This document shows positions 7,253 through 14,081 of a stretch of DNA of 33,085 nucleotides, piece by piece. The translations under genes were made by a program, and so were the position numbers. A model generated the notes under the pieces. The model searched no databases and had not been told where the DNA came from. It saw nothing but the letters and a program-made list of their open reading frames with translations. How positions within the stretch are numbered: position 1 is the first letter of the stretch; every line of letters starts with the position of its first letter. Source of the stretch: SCUN01 sp964343975 (GTDB lineage Bacteria > Acidobacteriota > Vicinamibacteria > Vicinamibacterales > SCN-69-37); contig CAYFLU010000014.1 of the NCBI GenBank assembly GCA_964343975.1, positions 1 through 33,085 of the forward strand, written 5' to 3'.

Positions 7253-8560
7253 CGGCAGTCCGAGATCCGTCACGTCGGGCACCCCGGGGCGACAGCGGCC
7301 GTTCGAGACCAGGAACGAGAAGATGAAGCCGCTGCCCAGAAACAACACGCCGAACAGGAAGCAATAAATCACGGCACGGTCGGGATAGTTGTCCTTGAGC
7401 GACGCCACCATCAGGGGTCCAGCGACGCCCGCTGCGGCCCAGGCCGTCAACATCGCGCCGTAGAGCACCGACATGCGCTTCGCCCCGAACGCGTCAGCAA
7501 CGAATGACGGCATGGTGCCGAAGCCGCCGCCGAAGCAGAGCAGGACGTAACACACCAACGCACTGAACACCCATGGATTGCGTTCGGTCATGAGCACACC
7601 AAACACCACCATCTGTGTGCCCAGTAGGAGACGGAAACTCTCCACGCGGCCGATGCGGTCGGAAATCATGCCCCAGAGCAAGCGGCCCACGCCATTGAAC
7701 AGCGAACTCACAGCGATGAGCGTCGCGCCGTAGCTCGCGAGCGTGGCGGGATCCACGGACGGATCGGCCAATCCCCAGATCTCCTGCAACAGCGACGACT
7801 GAAAGCTGATCACCGAGATGCCGGCGGCGATATTGAAGAAGAACACGATCCACATGATCGCGAAGTGGCTCGACGTCAGATACGCCGTCGTGGGCGCGTC
7901 TCGTTCGACGGCCGACGGTGCCGCAGCGGTTGCACGAGCCGATGTCACCGCACCGGGCGGCACATAGCCATCAGGCGGATTCTTCAGCCACCAAGTCACC
8001 GGGCACAGCACAATCGCAAAGAGCGCACCGAGAGAGAAGAACACCGGCACGAGATTGCCCTTTGCTGATGCCAACAACAACGGCGCAAGGATCTTGCTCA
8101 TCGCAAAGGCGCCAATGCCAAACCCCATGACCACCACACCGGTGATCAACCCCTTCCGATCGGGAAACCAACGAGCCACCGTCGACACGGGCGTGACATA
8201 GCCGAGGCCGATGCCAATGCCGCCAATCACGCTGTACCCGAGGTAGAAGAGCGGGATGCTCTTTGCCGAGAGCGCCAGCCCGCCAAGAAAGTAGCTGAGG
8301 CTGAAGAGCATGCCGCCGGCCATGGCGAGCTTCCGCGGGCCGAACCGAGGCAAGTTCACGCCGGCCCAGGCCGCGGAAATCCCGAGTGTGAAAATCAGAA
8401 GTGAAAACGCCCACGCAGTGTCGGTGTAGGTCCACCGATAAGAGGCCACCAACAGTGATTGGAAGTAGCTCCACGCGTACACCGTGCCGAGACACAACTG
8501 GAGGAGCGTGCCCATGGCCGCGACCACCCATCGGTTCGGCACACGTAACGGCGTCGTCAT
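7238..8560 (-). CDS. MFS transporter, oxalate/formate antiporter (OFA) family
   Basis: The product is a 440-residue, twelve-helix carrier. NRWVVAAMGTLLQLCLGTVYAWSYF at the N-terminus and GGIGIGLGYVTPVSTVARWFPDRKGLITGVVVMGFGIGAF in the fourth and fifth helices are hallmark OFA sequences; NGVGRLLWGMISDRIGR and CFGGGFGTMPSFVADAFG complete the second half. OFA members exchange small organic acids such as oxalate/formate, though many have unknown substrates. The ATG at 8560 overlaps the stop of the upstream HAMP-protein gene (ATGA), implying coupled translation. It is the last gene of a three-gene operon that starts with a substrate-binding protein. The C-terminus is short and polar. Confidence 0.9.
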   Translation of the reverse strand: MTTPLRVPNRWVVAAMGTLLQLCLGTVYAWSYFQSLLVASYRWTYTDTAWAFSLLIFTLGISAAWAGVNLPRFGPRKLAMAGGMLFSLSYFLGGLALSAKSIPLFYLGYSVIGGIGIGLGYVTPVSTVARWFPDRKGLITGVVVMGFGIGAFAMSKILAPLLLASAKGNLVPVFFSLGALFAIVLCPVTWWLKNPPDGYVPPGAVTSARATAAAPSAVERDAPTTAYLTSSHFAIMWIVFFFNIAAGISVISFQSSLLQEIWGLADPSVDPATLASYGATLIAVSSLFNGVGRLLWGMISDRIGRVESFRLLLGTQMVVFGVLMTERNPWVFSALVCYVLLCFGGGFGTMPSFVADAFGAKRMSVLYGAMLTAWAAAGVAGPLMVASLKDNYPDRAVIYCFLFGVLFLGSGFIFSFLVSNGRCRPGVPDVTDLGLPSETA

Positions 8561-9291
8561 GGTGCCGGTTCTCGCTCAGTCGGTGACGATTCGGCGAGAT
8601 GACGGTACAAACGCGCCAACTGACCGATCTCGTCTTTGCGTCGCAACAGTCCGTCTTCAACCTCCGGCGGCGTCGGTGCGGCGCGGTCGGGAACGGCCAA
8701 ATGCTGCGCGTAGGAGGTGAGCGCTCGCAGTGGTCCCGCAGCGCGGATCAACAGCACGAACGTACCGACGATGCCGACGATGAAGATGATGGAAATCAGG
8801 TAGATCTGCTGACCAATCGCGGTCTGAATCTTCAGCGTGATGAAGCCCTTGTCCATGCCCACATGGGCCGATCCAGCATTGCCGTCGAGGATCGGATTGG
8901 AGACCTCGATGAACTCTCCATACCCCGGCAGACGTCGATCAACGGCCCCAGACATCTGGGGCGCAGCCGACGCGATCTCCTTCGGCACACCCGGGACAAA
9001 CGTGTGCGCGATGATTTCGCCCTGCTCATTGGTGATGTACAGGTACTTCACGCCCTGGATTTCCTTGAACTGATCGATCAGGGACTGCAGCGTCGACATG
9101 TCGCGGTTCAAGATGATGTCGGTGCTCGAGTTGGCGATCGTCTGGGCGATTGCCGCGCTGTTGGCCACATACTGACTCGAGAGCTGCTTGTCGACGGTAT
9201 AGACGCACAGCGCAGTCGTCGACACCGCCACGAGACCGAAGAGCAGGAAGATGCTGAACATGGTGGAGCGGAGAAAGCGCGCGATCGTCAT
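8557..9291 (-). CDS. HAMP-domain membrane sensor-like protein without output domain
   Basis: The 244-residue product has a membrane helix near residues 9-31, a periplasmic domain of about 140 residues resembling single Cache/PAS-like sensor modules (IQGVKYLYITNEQGEIIAHTF, then ISEVSNPI-like hydrophobic strands), a second helix (IYLISIIFIVGIVGTFVLLI) and a HAMP-like segment beginning AAGPLRALTSYAQHLA and including DEIGQLARLYRHL. It stops right there, with no kinase, cyclase or methyl-accepting domain. ATG at 9291 is chosen over a GTG-type start 18 bases earlier because it overlaps the upstream stop as ATGA, and GGAG lies about ten bases before it. Position between a binding protein and a carrier suggests it passes ligand information to one of them; that is inference. 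Confidence 0.8.
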   Translation of the reverse strand: MTIARFLRSTMFSIFLLFGLVAVSTTALCVYTVDKQLSSQYVANSAAIAQTIANSSTDIILNRDMSTLQSLIDQFKEIQGVKYLYITNEQGEIIAHTFVPGVPKEIASAAPQMSGAVDRRLPGYGEFIEVSNPILDGNAGSAHVGMDKGFITLKIQTAIGQQIYLISIIFIVGIVGTFVLLIRAAGPLRALTSYAQHLAVPDRAAPTPPEVEDGLLRRKDEIGQLARLYRHLAESSPTEREPAP

Positions 9292-10583
9292 TTCGCCCAC
9301 TCCGCCCAATCCTGAACGGTCACAAATCGCCCGTCGCGCACTGTGGTGTAGTAGATCGCGTCCGATCCTTGATTCCGTTGAGGTGAAAAGGAGATCGGTG
9401 CGCCCATGCCAAGGTCGAAGCGCCGGATGCCGGCCACCGCAGCGGCCACGTCTGCACGCTGCGGATGGTCGCCAAGCCGCGTGAGCACTTCGACGAGCAG
9501 CTTGGCGTTCAGGAATCCCTCGAAGCCCACGAAACTCTGGTCGAGCGCCACATAGTCTGTTCCCGCGAGTGACGCCGGCGGCACCGGATGGTGACGAGTC
9601 ATCAGCTCGCGATATTCCCGCACCGACGGCACGGCCAGGTTGTCGTAACTCGGCACCACCTGTGAATTGATGAGGCCGGTCGTGTAGTCACGGCCATCAG
9701 CTTTTCCGGCGCTGGTCAAGAGCGCCAGCATGCTCTCGCTGCCGACGAACGACACGTTGGCAATCGGCACCCGGAGGCCGGCCTTCCGCGCATCGCGAAT
9801 GAACGCGGCGCACGCTTCGTAGGCCCCAATGGAGATGACGGCATCAGGGGCCGCCGCCTGAAGGATCGCGACTTGTTTGTCGAGGCTGGCCGTGAACTTC
9901 GTGCCGCGCGCATAGGTCGCTTCGGCCACCATCTTCTGACCACGTGTGGCAAGCGCCTGACGCACGCCGAACCATCCGCTCCGGCCGTACGCATCAGCTT
10001 GGTAGAAGACCGCGATGCGCGTGCGACCGGCAGCCAACAGATTCGCCACGAGGCCTTCGGTTTCCTGTTGGTAGGACGCACGGAGGTTGACGGCCAGTCG
10101 GTCGTAGGGTGGCTCACGTTGCGGCTGTGCGCCGGTAAACGGAAAGAAGAGTTGAAAGTGCAGGCTGTCGAACTTCTTCAGCAGCGGCAGGACACGAGTC
10201 ACCGTGGGCGTGCCAACGTAGTCAAACAGCAGAAAGACCTGATCCTCCTGCATCAGGCGCAGCGTGTTCTTTACCGCCTGATCAGGTTGATATCCATCGT
10301 CGTAGGCTCGCAGTTGAACCTTGCGTCCATGAACACCGCCCCGCGCGTTGACCTCCGCGAAGTAGGCCATCGATCCGCGGTAGAGCTCGATGCCTAGCCC
10401 GCGCGACGCGCCAGTGAACGGCGCCGACATGCCAAGGAGAATGGTGTCGTTCGTGATGCCTTGCGGATTGCCGGCGCGGGTTTGCGTGGATGCGGATGCC
10501 GTTGTGAGCGCCACCGCTGCCAGTACGGCCCCGGCGCGAACGACCGCACCGGACAGCCACACTCGCAGATGACGTGGCGCCAT
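9288..10583 (-). CDS. ABC-type substrate-binding protein (Peripla_BP_6 family)
   Basis: The 431-residue product has a signal peptide (MAPRHLRVWLSGAVVRAGAVLAAVALTTASA, cut probably after TASA) and then a type I periplasmic-binding fold: ITNDTILLGMSAPFTGASRGLGIELYRGS, EVNARGGVHGRKVQLRAYDDGYQPDQAVKN, FLLFDYVGTPTVTRVLPLL, RIAVFYQADAYGRSGWFGV, and AAPDAVISIGAYEACAAFIRDAR. It resembles Leu/Ile/Val and amide-type receptors, so the ligand may be a small amino acid or organic acid. The start at 10583 is preferred because a good promoter ends about 38 bases upstream; the longer frame from 10667 would begin before that promoter. No ABC permease or ATPase follows; the next genes are a HAMP protein and an MFS carrier. 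Confidence 0.87.
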   Translation of the reverse strand: MAPRHLRVWLSGAVVRAGAVLAAVALTTASASTQTRAGNPQGITNDTILLGMSAPFTGASRGLGIELYRGSMAYFAEVNARGGVHGRKVQLRAYDDGYQPDQAVKNTLRLMQEDQVFLLFDYVGTPTVTRVLPLLKKFDSLHFQLFFPFTGAQPQREPPYDRLAVNLRASYQQETEGLVANLLAAGRTRIAVFYQADAYGRSGWFGVRQALATRGQKMVAEATYARGTKFTASLDKQVAILQAAAPDAVISIGAYEACAAFIRDARKAGLRVPIANVSFVGSESMLALLTSAGKADGRDYTTGLINSQVVPSYDNLAVPSVREYRELMTRHHPVPPASLAGTDYVALDQSFVGFEGFLNAKLLVEVLTRLGDHPQRADVAAAVAGIRRFDLGMGAPISFSPQRNQGSDAIYYTTVRDGRFVTVQDWAEWAK

Positions 10584-10620
10584 GAGAGACCACAGCGTGT
10601 GGGGGAACAAAGCGGGTGTG

Positions 10621-10649
10621 AGGATAGCAGAGACCCTGCACATTACCAA
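10621..10649 (-). promoter_or_regulatory. Sigma70-type promoter of the binding-protein/HAMP/MFS operon
   Basis: On the minus strand TTGGTA (10649-10644) and TATCCT (10626-10621) are 17 bases apart. Transcription would begin near 10614, giving a leader of about 30 bases before ATG 10583. It supports the shorter start of the binding-protein gene. Confidence 0.6.
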
Positions 10650-10672
10650 TGACAGCGGGGCGGCCACTCACG

Positions 10673-10692
10673 CACCACGGAGGATCGTGGTG
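10673..10692 (-). terminator. Hairpin after tRNA-Ser, possible terminator of serS-tRNA unit
   Basis: CACCACG (10673-10679) pairs perfectly with CGTGGTG (10686-10692) around a six-base loop. It lies 12 bases beyond the CCA end of tRNA-Ser in the direction of transcription. No T-tract follows, so it may be a processing or Rho-assisted structure rather than an intrinsic terminator. Confidence 0.4.
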
Positions 10693-10703
10693 ACGTGGGA
10701 GAA

Positions 10704-10794
<91 letters not shown>

Positions 10795-10805
10795 GCAAGA
10801 AACGC

Positions 10806-12086
10806 TCAGCCGATCTTGTCCATTCCGCCCATCCACGGGCGCAGCGCCTCGGGAATGACCACCGATCCGTCGGGCTGCTGGTAGTTCTCGAGAATCGCAA
10901 TCAGTGTACGGCCAACCGCCAGGCCCGAGCCATTCAGCGTGTGGACGTGCTGGGGTTTGCCCGTGCCGTCCGGGCGGAACTTGATGTTCGCACGCCGCGC
11001 CTGGAACGCTTCGGTGTTCGAGCAGGACGAGATCTCGCGATACGTCTTCTGGCTCGGTAGCCACACTTCGATGTCGAAGGTCTTCGCGGAACCGAAGCCC
11101 ATGTCGCCGGTGCAGAGCAGCACGCGCCGGTACGGCAGACCCAGTTTCTCAAGCACCGTCTCGGCGTTACGCGTGAGCTTCTCGAGTTCGTCGTGCGAGG
11201 TCTCCGGTGTCGTGAACTTCACGAGCTCGACCTTGTCGAACTGGTGCTGCCGGATCAGGCCGCGCACGTCCGAGCCGTACGAGCCAGCCTCGCTGCGGAA
11301 ACACGGCGTGTAGGCCGTGTAGTAGATCGGCAGCTGGCGGCCGTCGAGGATCTCCTCGCGGTGCATGTTCGTGAGCGGCACTTCGGCGGTCGGAATGAGG
11401 AACAGATCCCATTCGCCCGCGATCTTGAACAGATCCGGCTCGAACTTCGGCAGATTGCCCGTGCCGGTCAGCGCGGCGCGGTTCACGAGAAACGGCGGCT
11501 CGATTTCGGTGTAGCCATGCTCGCGCGTGTGCAGATCGAGCATGAAGTTGATCAGCGCGCGCTCGAGCTTCGCGCCGGCGCCCTTGAGTACGGCAAACCG
11601 CGCGCCCGACATGCGCGTGGCGCGATCGAAATCGAGGATGCCGAGCCCTTCGCCGATGTCCCAGTGCGCCTTCGGTTCGAAGTCGAAGGTACGCGGCGTG
11701 CCCCACACGCGCACTTCAGGATTGTCGGCACTGCTCTTCCCCACCGGCACACTCTCGTGCGGCAGGTTCGGAATCGTCAGCAACAACGCGTCACGAGCCG
11801 CGTCGATCTCCGCGAGCTGCGGCTCGATCGACTTGATCTTCGCGGCGCGTTCCTTGTTTTCCGCCAGAATCGCCGTGGCGTCGCGGCCTTCTTTTTTGGC
11901 CTTCGCGACCTGCTCCCCCGCCGCGTTCTGCTCACGCTTCAGGTTCTCGACCACCTGGAGCAATTCGAGACGCTCCTTGGCCTTCTGGTTCAGCGCAGCG
12001 AGTTCCTTGGAATAGTCGCCACCGCGCTGGCCCAGACGCCGGGCCACTTCATCGACGTGATCGCGAACGTAGGCAGGGTCCAACAT
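10806..12086 (-). CDS. serS: Seryl-tRNA synthetase
   Basis: Class II aminoacyl-tRNA synthetase that charges tRNA-Ser (and tRNA-Sec) with serine. The 426-residue product begins MLDPAYVRDHVDEVARRL and has the antiparallel coiled-coil arm (about residues 25-105) that reads the long variable arm of tRNA-Ser. The catalytic core follows with TAEVPLTNMHREEIL, motif 2 FRSEAGSYGSDVRGLIRQHQFDKVELV and motif 3 GSGLAVGRTLIAILENYQ. Length is normal. Its ATG lies ten bases after the stop of the fmdB-like gene, so the two are probably cotranscribed, with its own substrate tRNA-Ser next in line. Confidence 0.98.
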   Translation of the reverse strand: MLDPAYVRDHVDEVARRLGQRGGDYSKELAALNQKAKERLELLQVVENLKREQNAAGEQVAKAKKEGRDATAILAENKERAAKIKSIEPQLAEIDAARDALLLTIPNLPHESVPVGKSSADNPEVRVWGTPRTFDFEPKAHWDIGEGLGILDFDRATRMSGARFAVLKGAGAKLERALINFMLDLHTREHGYTEIEPPFLVNRAALTGTGNLPKFEPDLFKIAGEWDLFLIPTAEVPLTNMHREEILDGRQLPIYYTAYTPCFRSEAGSYGSDVRGLIRQHQFDKVELVKFTTPETSHDELEKLTRNAETVLEKLGLPYRRVLLCTGDMGFGSAKTFDIEVWLPSQKTYREISSCSNTEAFQARRANIKFRPDGTGKPQHVHTLNGSGLAVGRTLIAILENYQQPDGSVVIPEALRPWMGGMDKIG

Positions 12087-12096
12087 GGCAACAAGC

Positions 12097-12393
12097 CTAC
12101 TTCGTTTCGGGCGAGGTGGAGGGCTTCGCGTCCGCTTTGGTCTCGGACTTGGTCTCCGACTTCGACTCGGGCTTCTGCTTCAGCGAATCGGACGTCGCGG
12201 CGCTCGACGAACCGCCGGCGTAGTCGGTGATGTACCATCCGGCGCCCTTGAACTGAATACCGGGCGCCGAGATGAGTTTCGTCACCGGGCCCTTGCCGCA
12301 CTCGGGGCAGACATCGACCGGTGGATCGGAGAACTTCTGGATCCGTTCGAACCGATGACTGCAGGCATCACACTGATATTCGTAAAGAGGCAT
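12097..12393 (-). CDS. FmdB-family zinc-ribbon protein
   Basis: The 98-residue product begins MPLYEYQCDACSHRFERIQKF, then CPECGKGPVTKLISAPGIQFKGAGWY, which is the single CxxC...CxxC zinc ribbon of the FmdB putative regulatory family. The C-terminal 35 residues are a Lys/Ser/Glu/Thr-rich, probably disordered tail with repeated SETK-like units. ATG at 12393 is chosen because the family always starts at MPxYEY; the upstream codons in frame belong to the promoter region. Function of the family is unsettled; it was first described as a possible regulator of formamidase genes. It is the first gene of a likely unit with serS and tRNA-Ser. Confidence 0.9.
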   Translation of the reverse strand: MPLYEYQCDACSHRFERIQKFSDPPVDVCPECGKGPVTKLISAPGIQFKGAGWYITDYAGGSSSAATSDSLKQKPESKSETKSETKADAKPSTSPETK

Positions 12394-12419
12394 GGTTGGG
12401 CTCAGGAAACTGACCCTCA

Positions 12420-12425
12420 ATTATA
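12420..12425 (-). promoter_or_regulatory. Putative -10 element for fmdB-serS-tRNA
   Basis: The minus strand reads a perfect TATAAT (12425-12420), about 27 bases before the fmdB-like ATG. No good -35 is seen 16-18 bases upstream. The same AT-rich patch (TTATAGATAATCC) could serve the divergent rsmI, which would give that gene a very short leader. Confidence 0.4.
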
Positions 12426-12444
12426 GATAATCCCTAGCAACACC

Positions 12445-13305
12445 ATGGCCGGGACGCTGTATGTGGTCGCCACACCGATCGGCAATCTGGAAGACTTCAC
12501 CTTCCGGGCGCGGCGCATTCTGGGTGAAGTGGACCTGATTGCCGCCGAGGACACGCGACGGACGAGCAAGCTGCTCGCGCACTACGAGATCCGTAAGCCC
12601 CTCCTGAGCCTGCACGAGCACAACGAGTTTGCCGAGAGCCCGCGACTGGTGGCCCGCCTGATGGCCGGCCAGTCCATCGCCCTTGTGACCGACGCCGGCA
12701 CCCCCGCCGTCGCCGATCCTGGCGCCCGGCTCGTTCGCGCTGCCCGGGCGGCCCAGATTCCCATCGTCCCCATCCCCGGCGCGAGCGCCGTCACCACCAT
12801 GCTCAGCGTCGCCGGCTCCGAGACCCCGGAGTTCACCTTTTACGGCTTCCCACCAGTCAAAGGAAAGGCACGTCAGGACTGGTTCAACCGGCTCGCAGAG
12901 ACCAAACACACGAGTATCTTCTTCGAGGCACCACACCGGATCAGGCAGACCTTAGATGAGTGCTTAAAATGTTTGGTCAATAAACATATTTTGATAGGAA
13001 GAGAACTAACTAAGATGAACGAAGAGTTAGTCGAAAGACCAAATAATCAGTATTTAGATATAAATAAAGATATTGGCGAGTTCGTGATCGCAGTAATGGA
13101 TGTTTCCGACGTCACTGCAGAGGAAATCAAGACGGCAGAAGTCCAGCAACAGGCCCTGGATCTCTTTGAGTCCATTGCCGCTTCACCGTTGATTTCACAC
13201 GATTTAGCCGTAGAATTGACCGCGCTAAAGCTGAACCTGTCTGCGACCGATGCAAAGAAGGCCATCAAGAAGGCCAAAATATTGGTCAAACAGCAGAACA
13301 ATTAA
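12445..13305 (+). CDS. rsmI: 16S rRNA (cytidine-1402-2'-O)-methyltransferase
   Basis: SAM-dependent tetrapyrrole-methylase-fold enzyme that methylates the ribose of C1402 in 16S rRNA. The 286-residue product has GTLYVVATPIGNLEDFTFRA, VDLIAAEDTRRTSKLL, LVTDAGTPAVADPGARLV, IPGASAVTTMLSVAG, FYGFPPVKGKAR, FFEAPHRI and GRELTKMNEEL in the expected order. A C-terminal helical part (ISHDLAVELTALKLNLSATDAKKAIKKAK) matches the family's small HTH-like extension. The start ATG has no ribosome site and only a short leader. Base composition changes strongly inside the gene: up to about 12880 it is near 65-70% GC, then falls to about 29% at 12961-13080 and stays near 43-53% to the stop, with TTA, ATA, AGA and AAT codons rare elsewhere here. 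Confidence 0.95.
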   Translation: MAGTLYVVATPIGNLEDFTFRARRILGEVDLIAAEDTRRTSKLLAHYEIRKPLLSLHEHNEFAESPRLVARLMAGQSIALVTDAGTPAVADPGARLVRAARAAQIPIVPIPGASAVTTMLSVAGSETPEFTFYGFPPVKGKARQDWFNRLAETKHTSIFFEAPHRIRQTLDECLKCLVNKHILIGRELTKMNEELVERPNNQYLDINKDIGEFVIAVMDVSDVTAEEIKTAEVQQQALDLFESIAASPLISHDLAVELTALKLNLSATDAKKAIKKAKILVKQQNN

Positions 13306-13319
13306 GACCGAGAGGATCC

Positions 13320-14081
13320 ATGGCCAAACGGCCCGCAAAGAAGATCGCGAAGAAGCCTTCGCGTCCCGCTGCCAAGTCCCCGGCGAAGACATCCCCGGCC
13401 AAACGAGACAAGAAGGTCGCCCCGGCTCCCAAAGCGAAGGCGGCAAAGCCCGTCGCCAAGCCGACTCAGAAATCGCCGGTGAAGGTCGTGAGCACCCCGC
13501 CGCCGCCACCGTTTGTCGCGCGGCCGGCTCCCCCGCCGCCGATCGCCGTCATTCGGCCGCCGTCCGCGGACGCCATCGCCGGATTCGAGCGAGCCGCCGC
13601 CGCACTCCAGAAGCGCGATTTCAAGGCAGCCGCCGCGGCGTTTGAGTCGCTGATCGAGCAATTCCCGAATGAAGGTCCGCTCGCGGACCGTGCGCGCGTG
13701 TACCTCGACGCCGCACGCCGGGAACTCAGCCGTCAACCCGCCGGCCGCACCACGATCGAAGAGCGCCTCACGGCCGCCACCCTGGCGCTGAATAACCACA
13801 ACGACAGCGAAGCAGCCCGCCTGGCCGCCGACGTGCTCAACGAAGACGGCAATCAGGATCTCGCCGAGTACCTCCTGGCCGTGGTCGCCGCGCGCGGCAA
13901 CGACGTCACCACCGCGATCGCGCACATGCGGAATGCCATTGCGTTGAATCCGGAGTGCCGCCTGCAGGCGCGCCAGGACGACGAGTTCGATGCGCTGACT
14001 GCGAACGAGGAATTCCGCACGCTGCTCGACACGATTCCCGCGGGCGGAGCGCGACGCCTGTTCCGCAAACCGGTCCGTTGA
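13320..14081 (+). CDS. TPR-like protein with histone-H1-like Lys/Ala/Pro tail
   Basis: The product (253 aa) has two parts. Residues 1-80 are very rich in Lys, Ala and Pro, with AKK/PAK repeats like bacterial H1-like nucleoid proteins, ending in Pro tracts (STPPPPP, PAPPPPI). From about 85 onward there are helical TPR-like units (IAGFERAAAALQKRDFKAAAAAFESLIEQFP; LAEYLLAVVAARGNDVTTAIAHMRNAIALNP), and the last stretch DDEFDALTANEEFRTLLDT is typical of TPR proteins. AGAGGA precedes ATG. Its stop overlaps the glmU start by one base (TGATG), so the two are coupled. The role is unknown: the basic tail might bind nucleic acid or acidic surfaces. No signal peptide is seen. Confidence 0.78.
   Translation: MAKRPAKKIAKKPSRPAAKSPAKTSPAKRDKKVAPAPKAKAAKPVAKPTQKSPVKVVSTPPPPPFVARPAPPPPIAVIRPPSADAIAGFERAAAALQKRDFKAAAAAFESLIEQFPNEGPLADRARVYLDAARRELSRQPAGRTTIEERLTAATLALNNHNDSEAARLAADVLNEDGNQDLAEYLLAVVAARGNDVTTAIAHMRNAIALNPECRLQARQDDEFDALTANEEFRTLLDTIPAGGARRLFRKPVR

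Noticed and set aside
10584..10667. Longer N-terminus for the binding protein in the HAMP/MFS operon
   Set aside because: It would start upstream of a good promoter and would bury the clear signal peptide.
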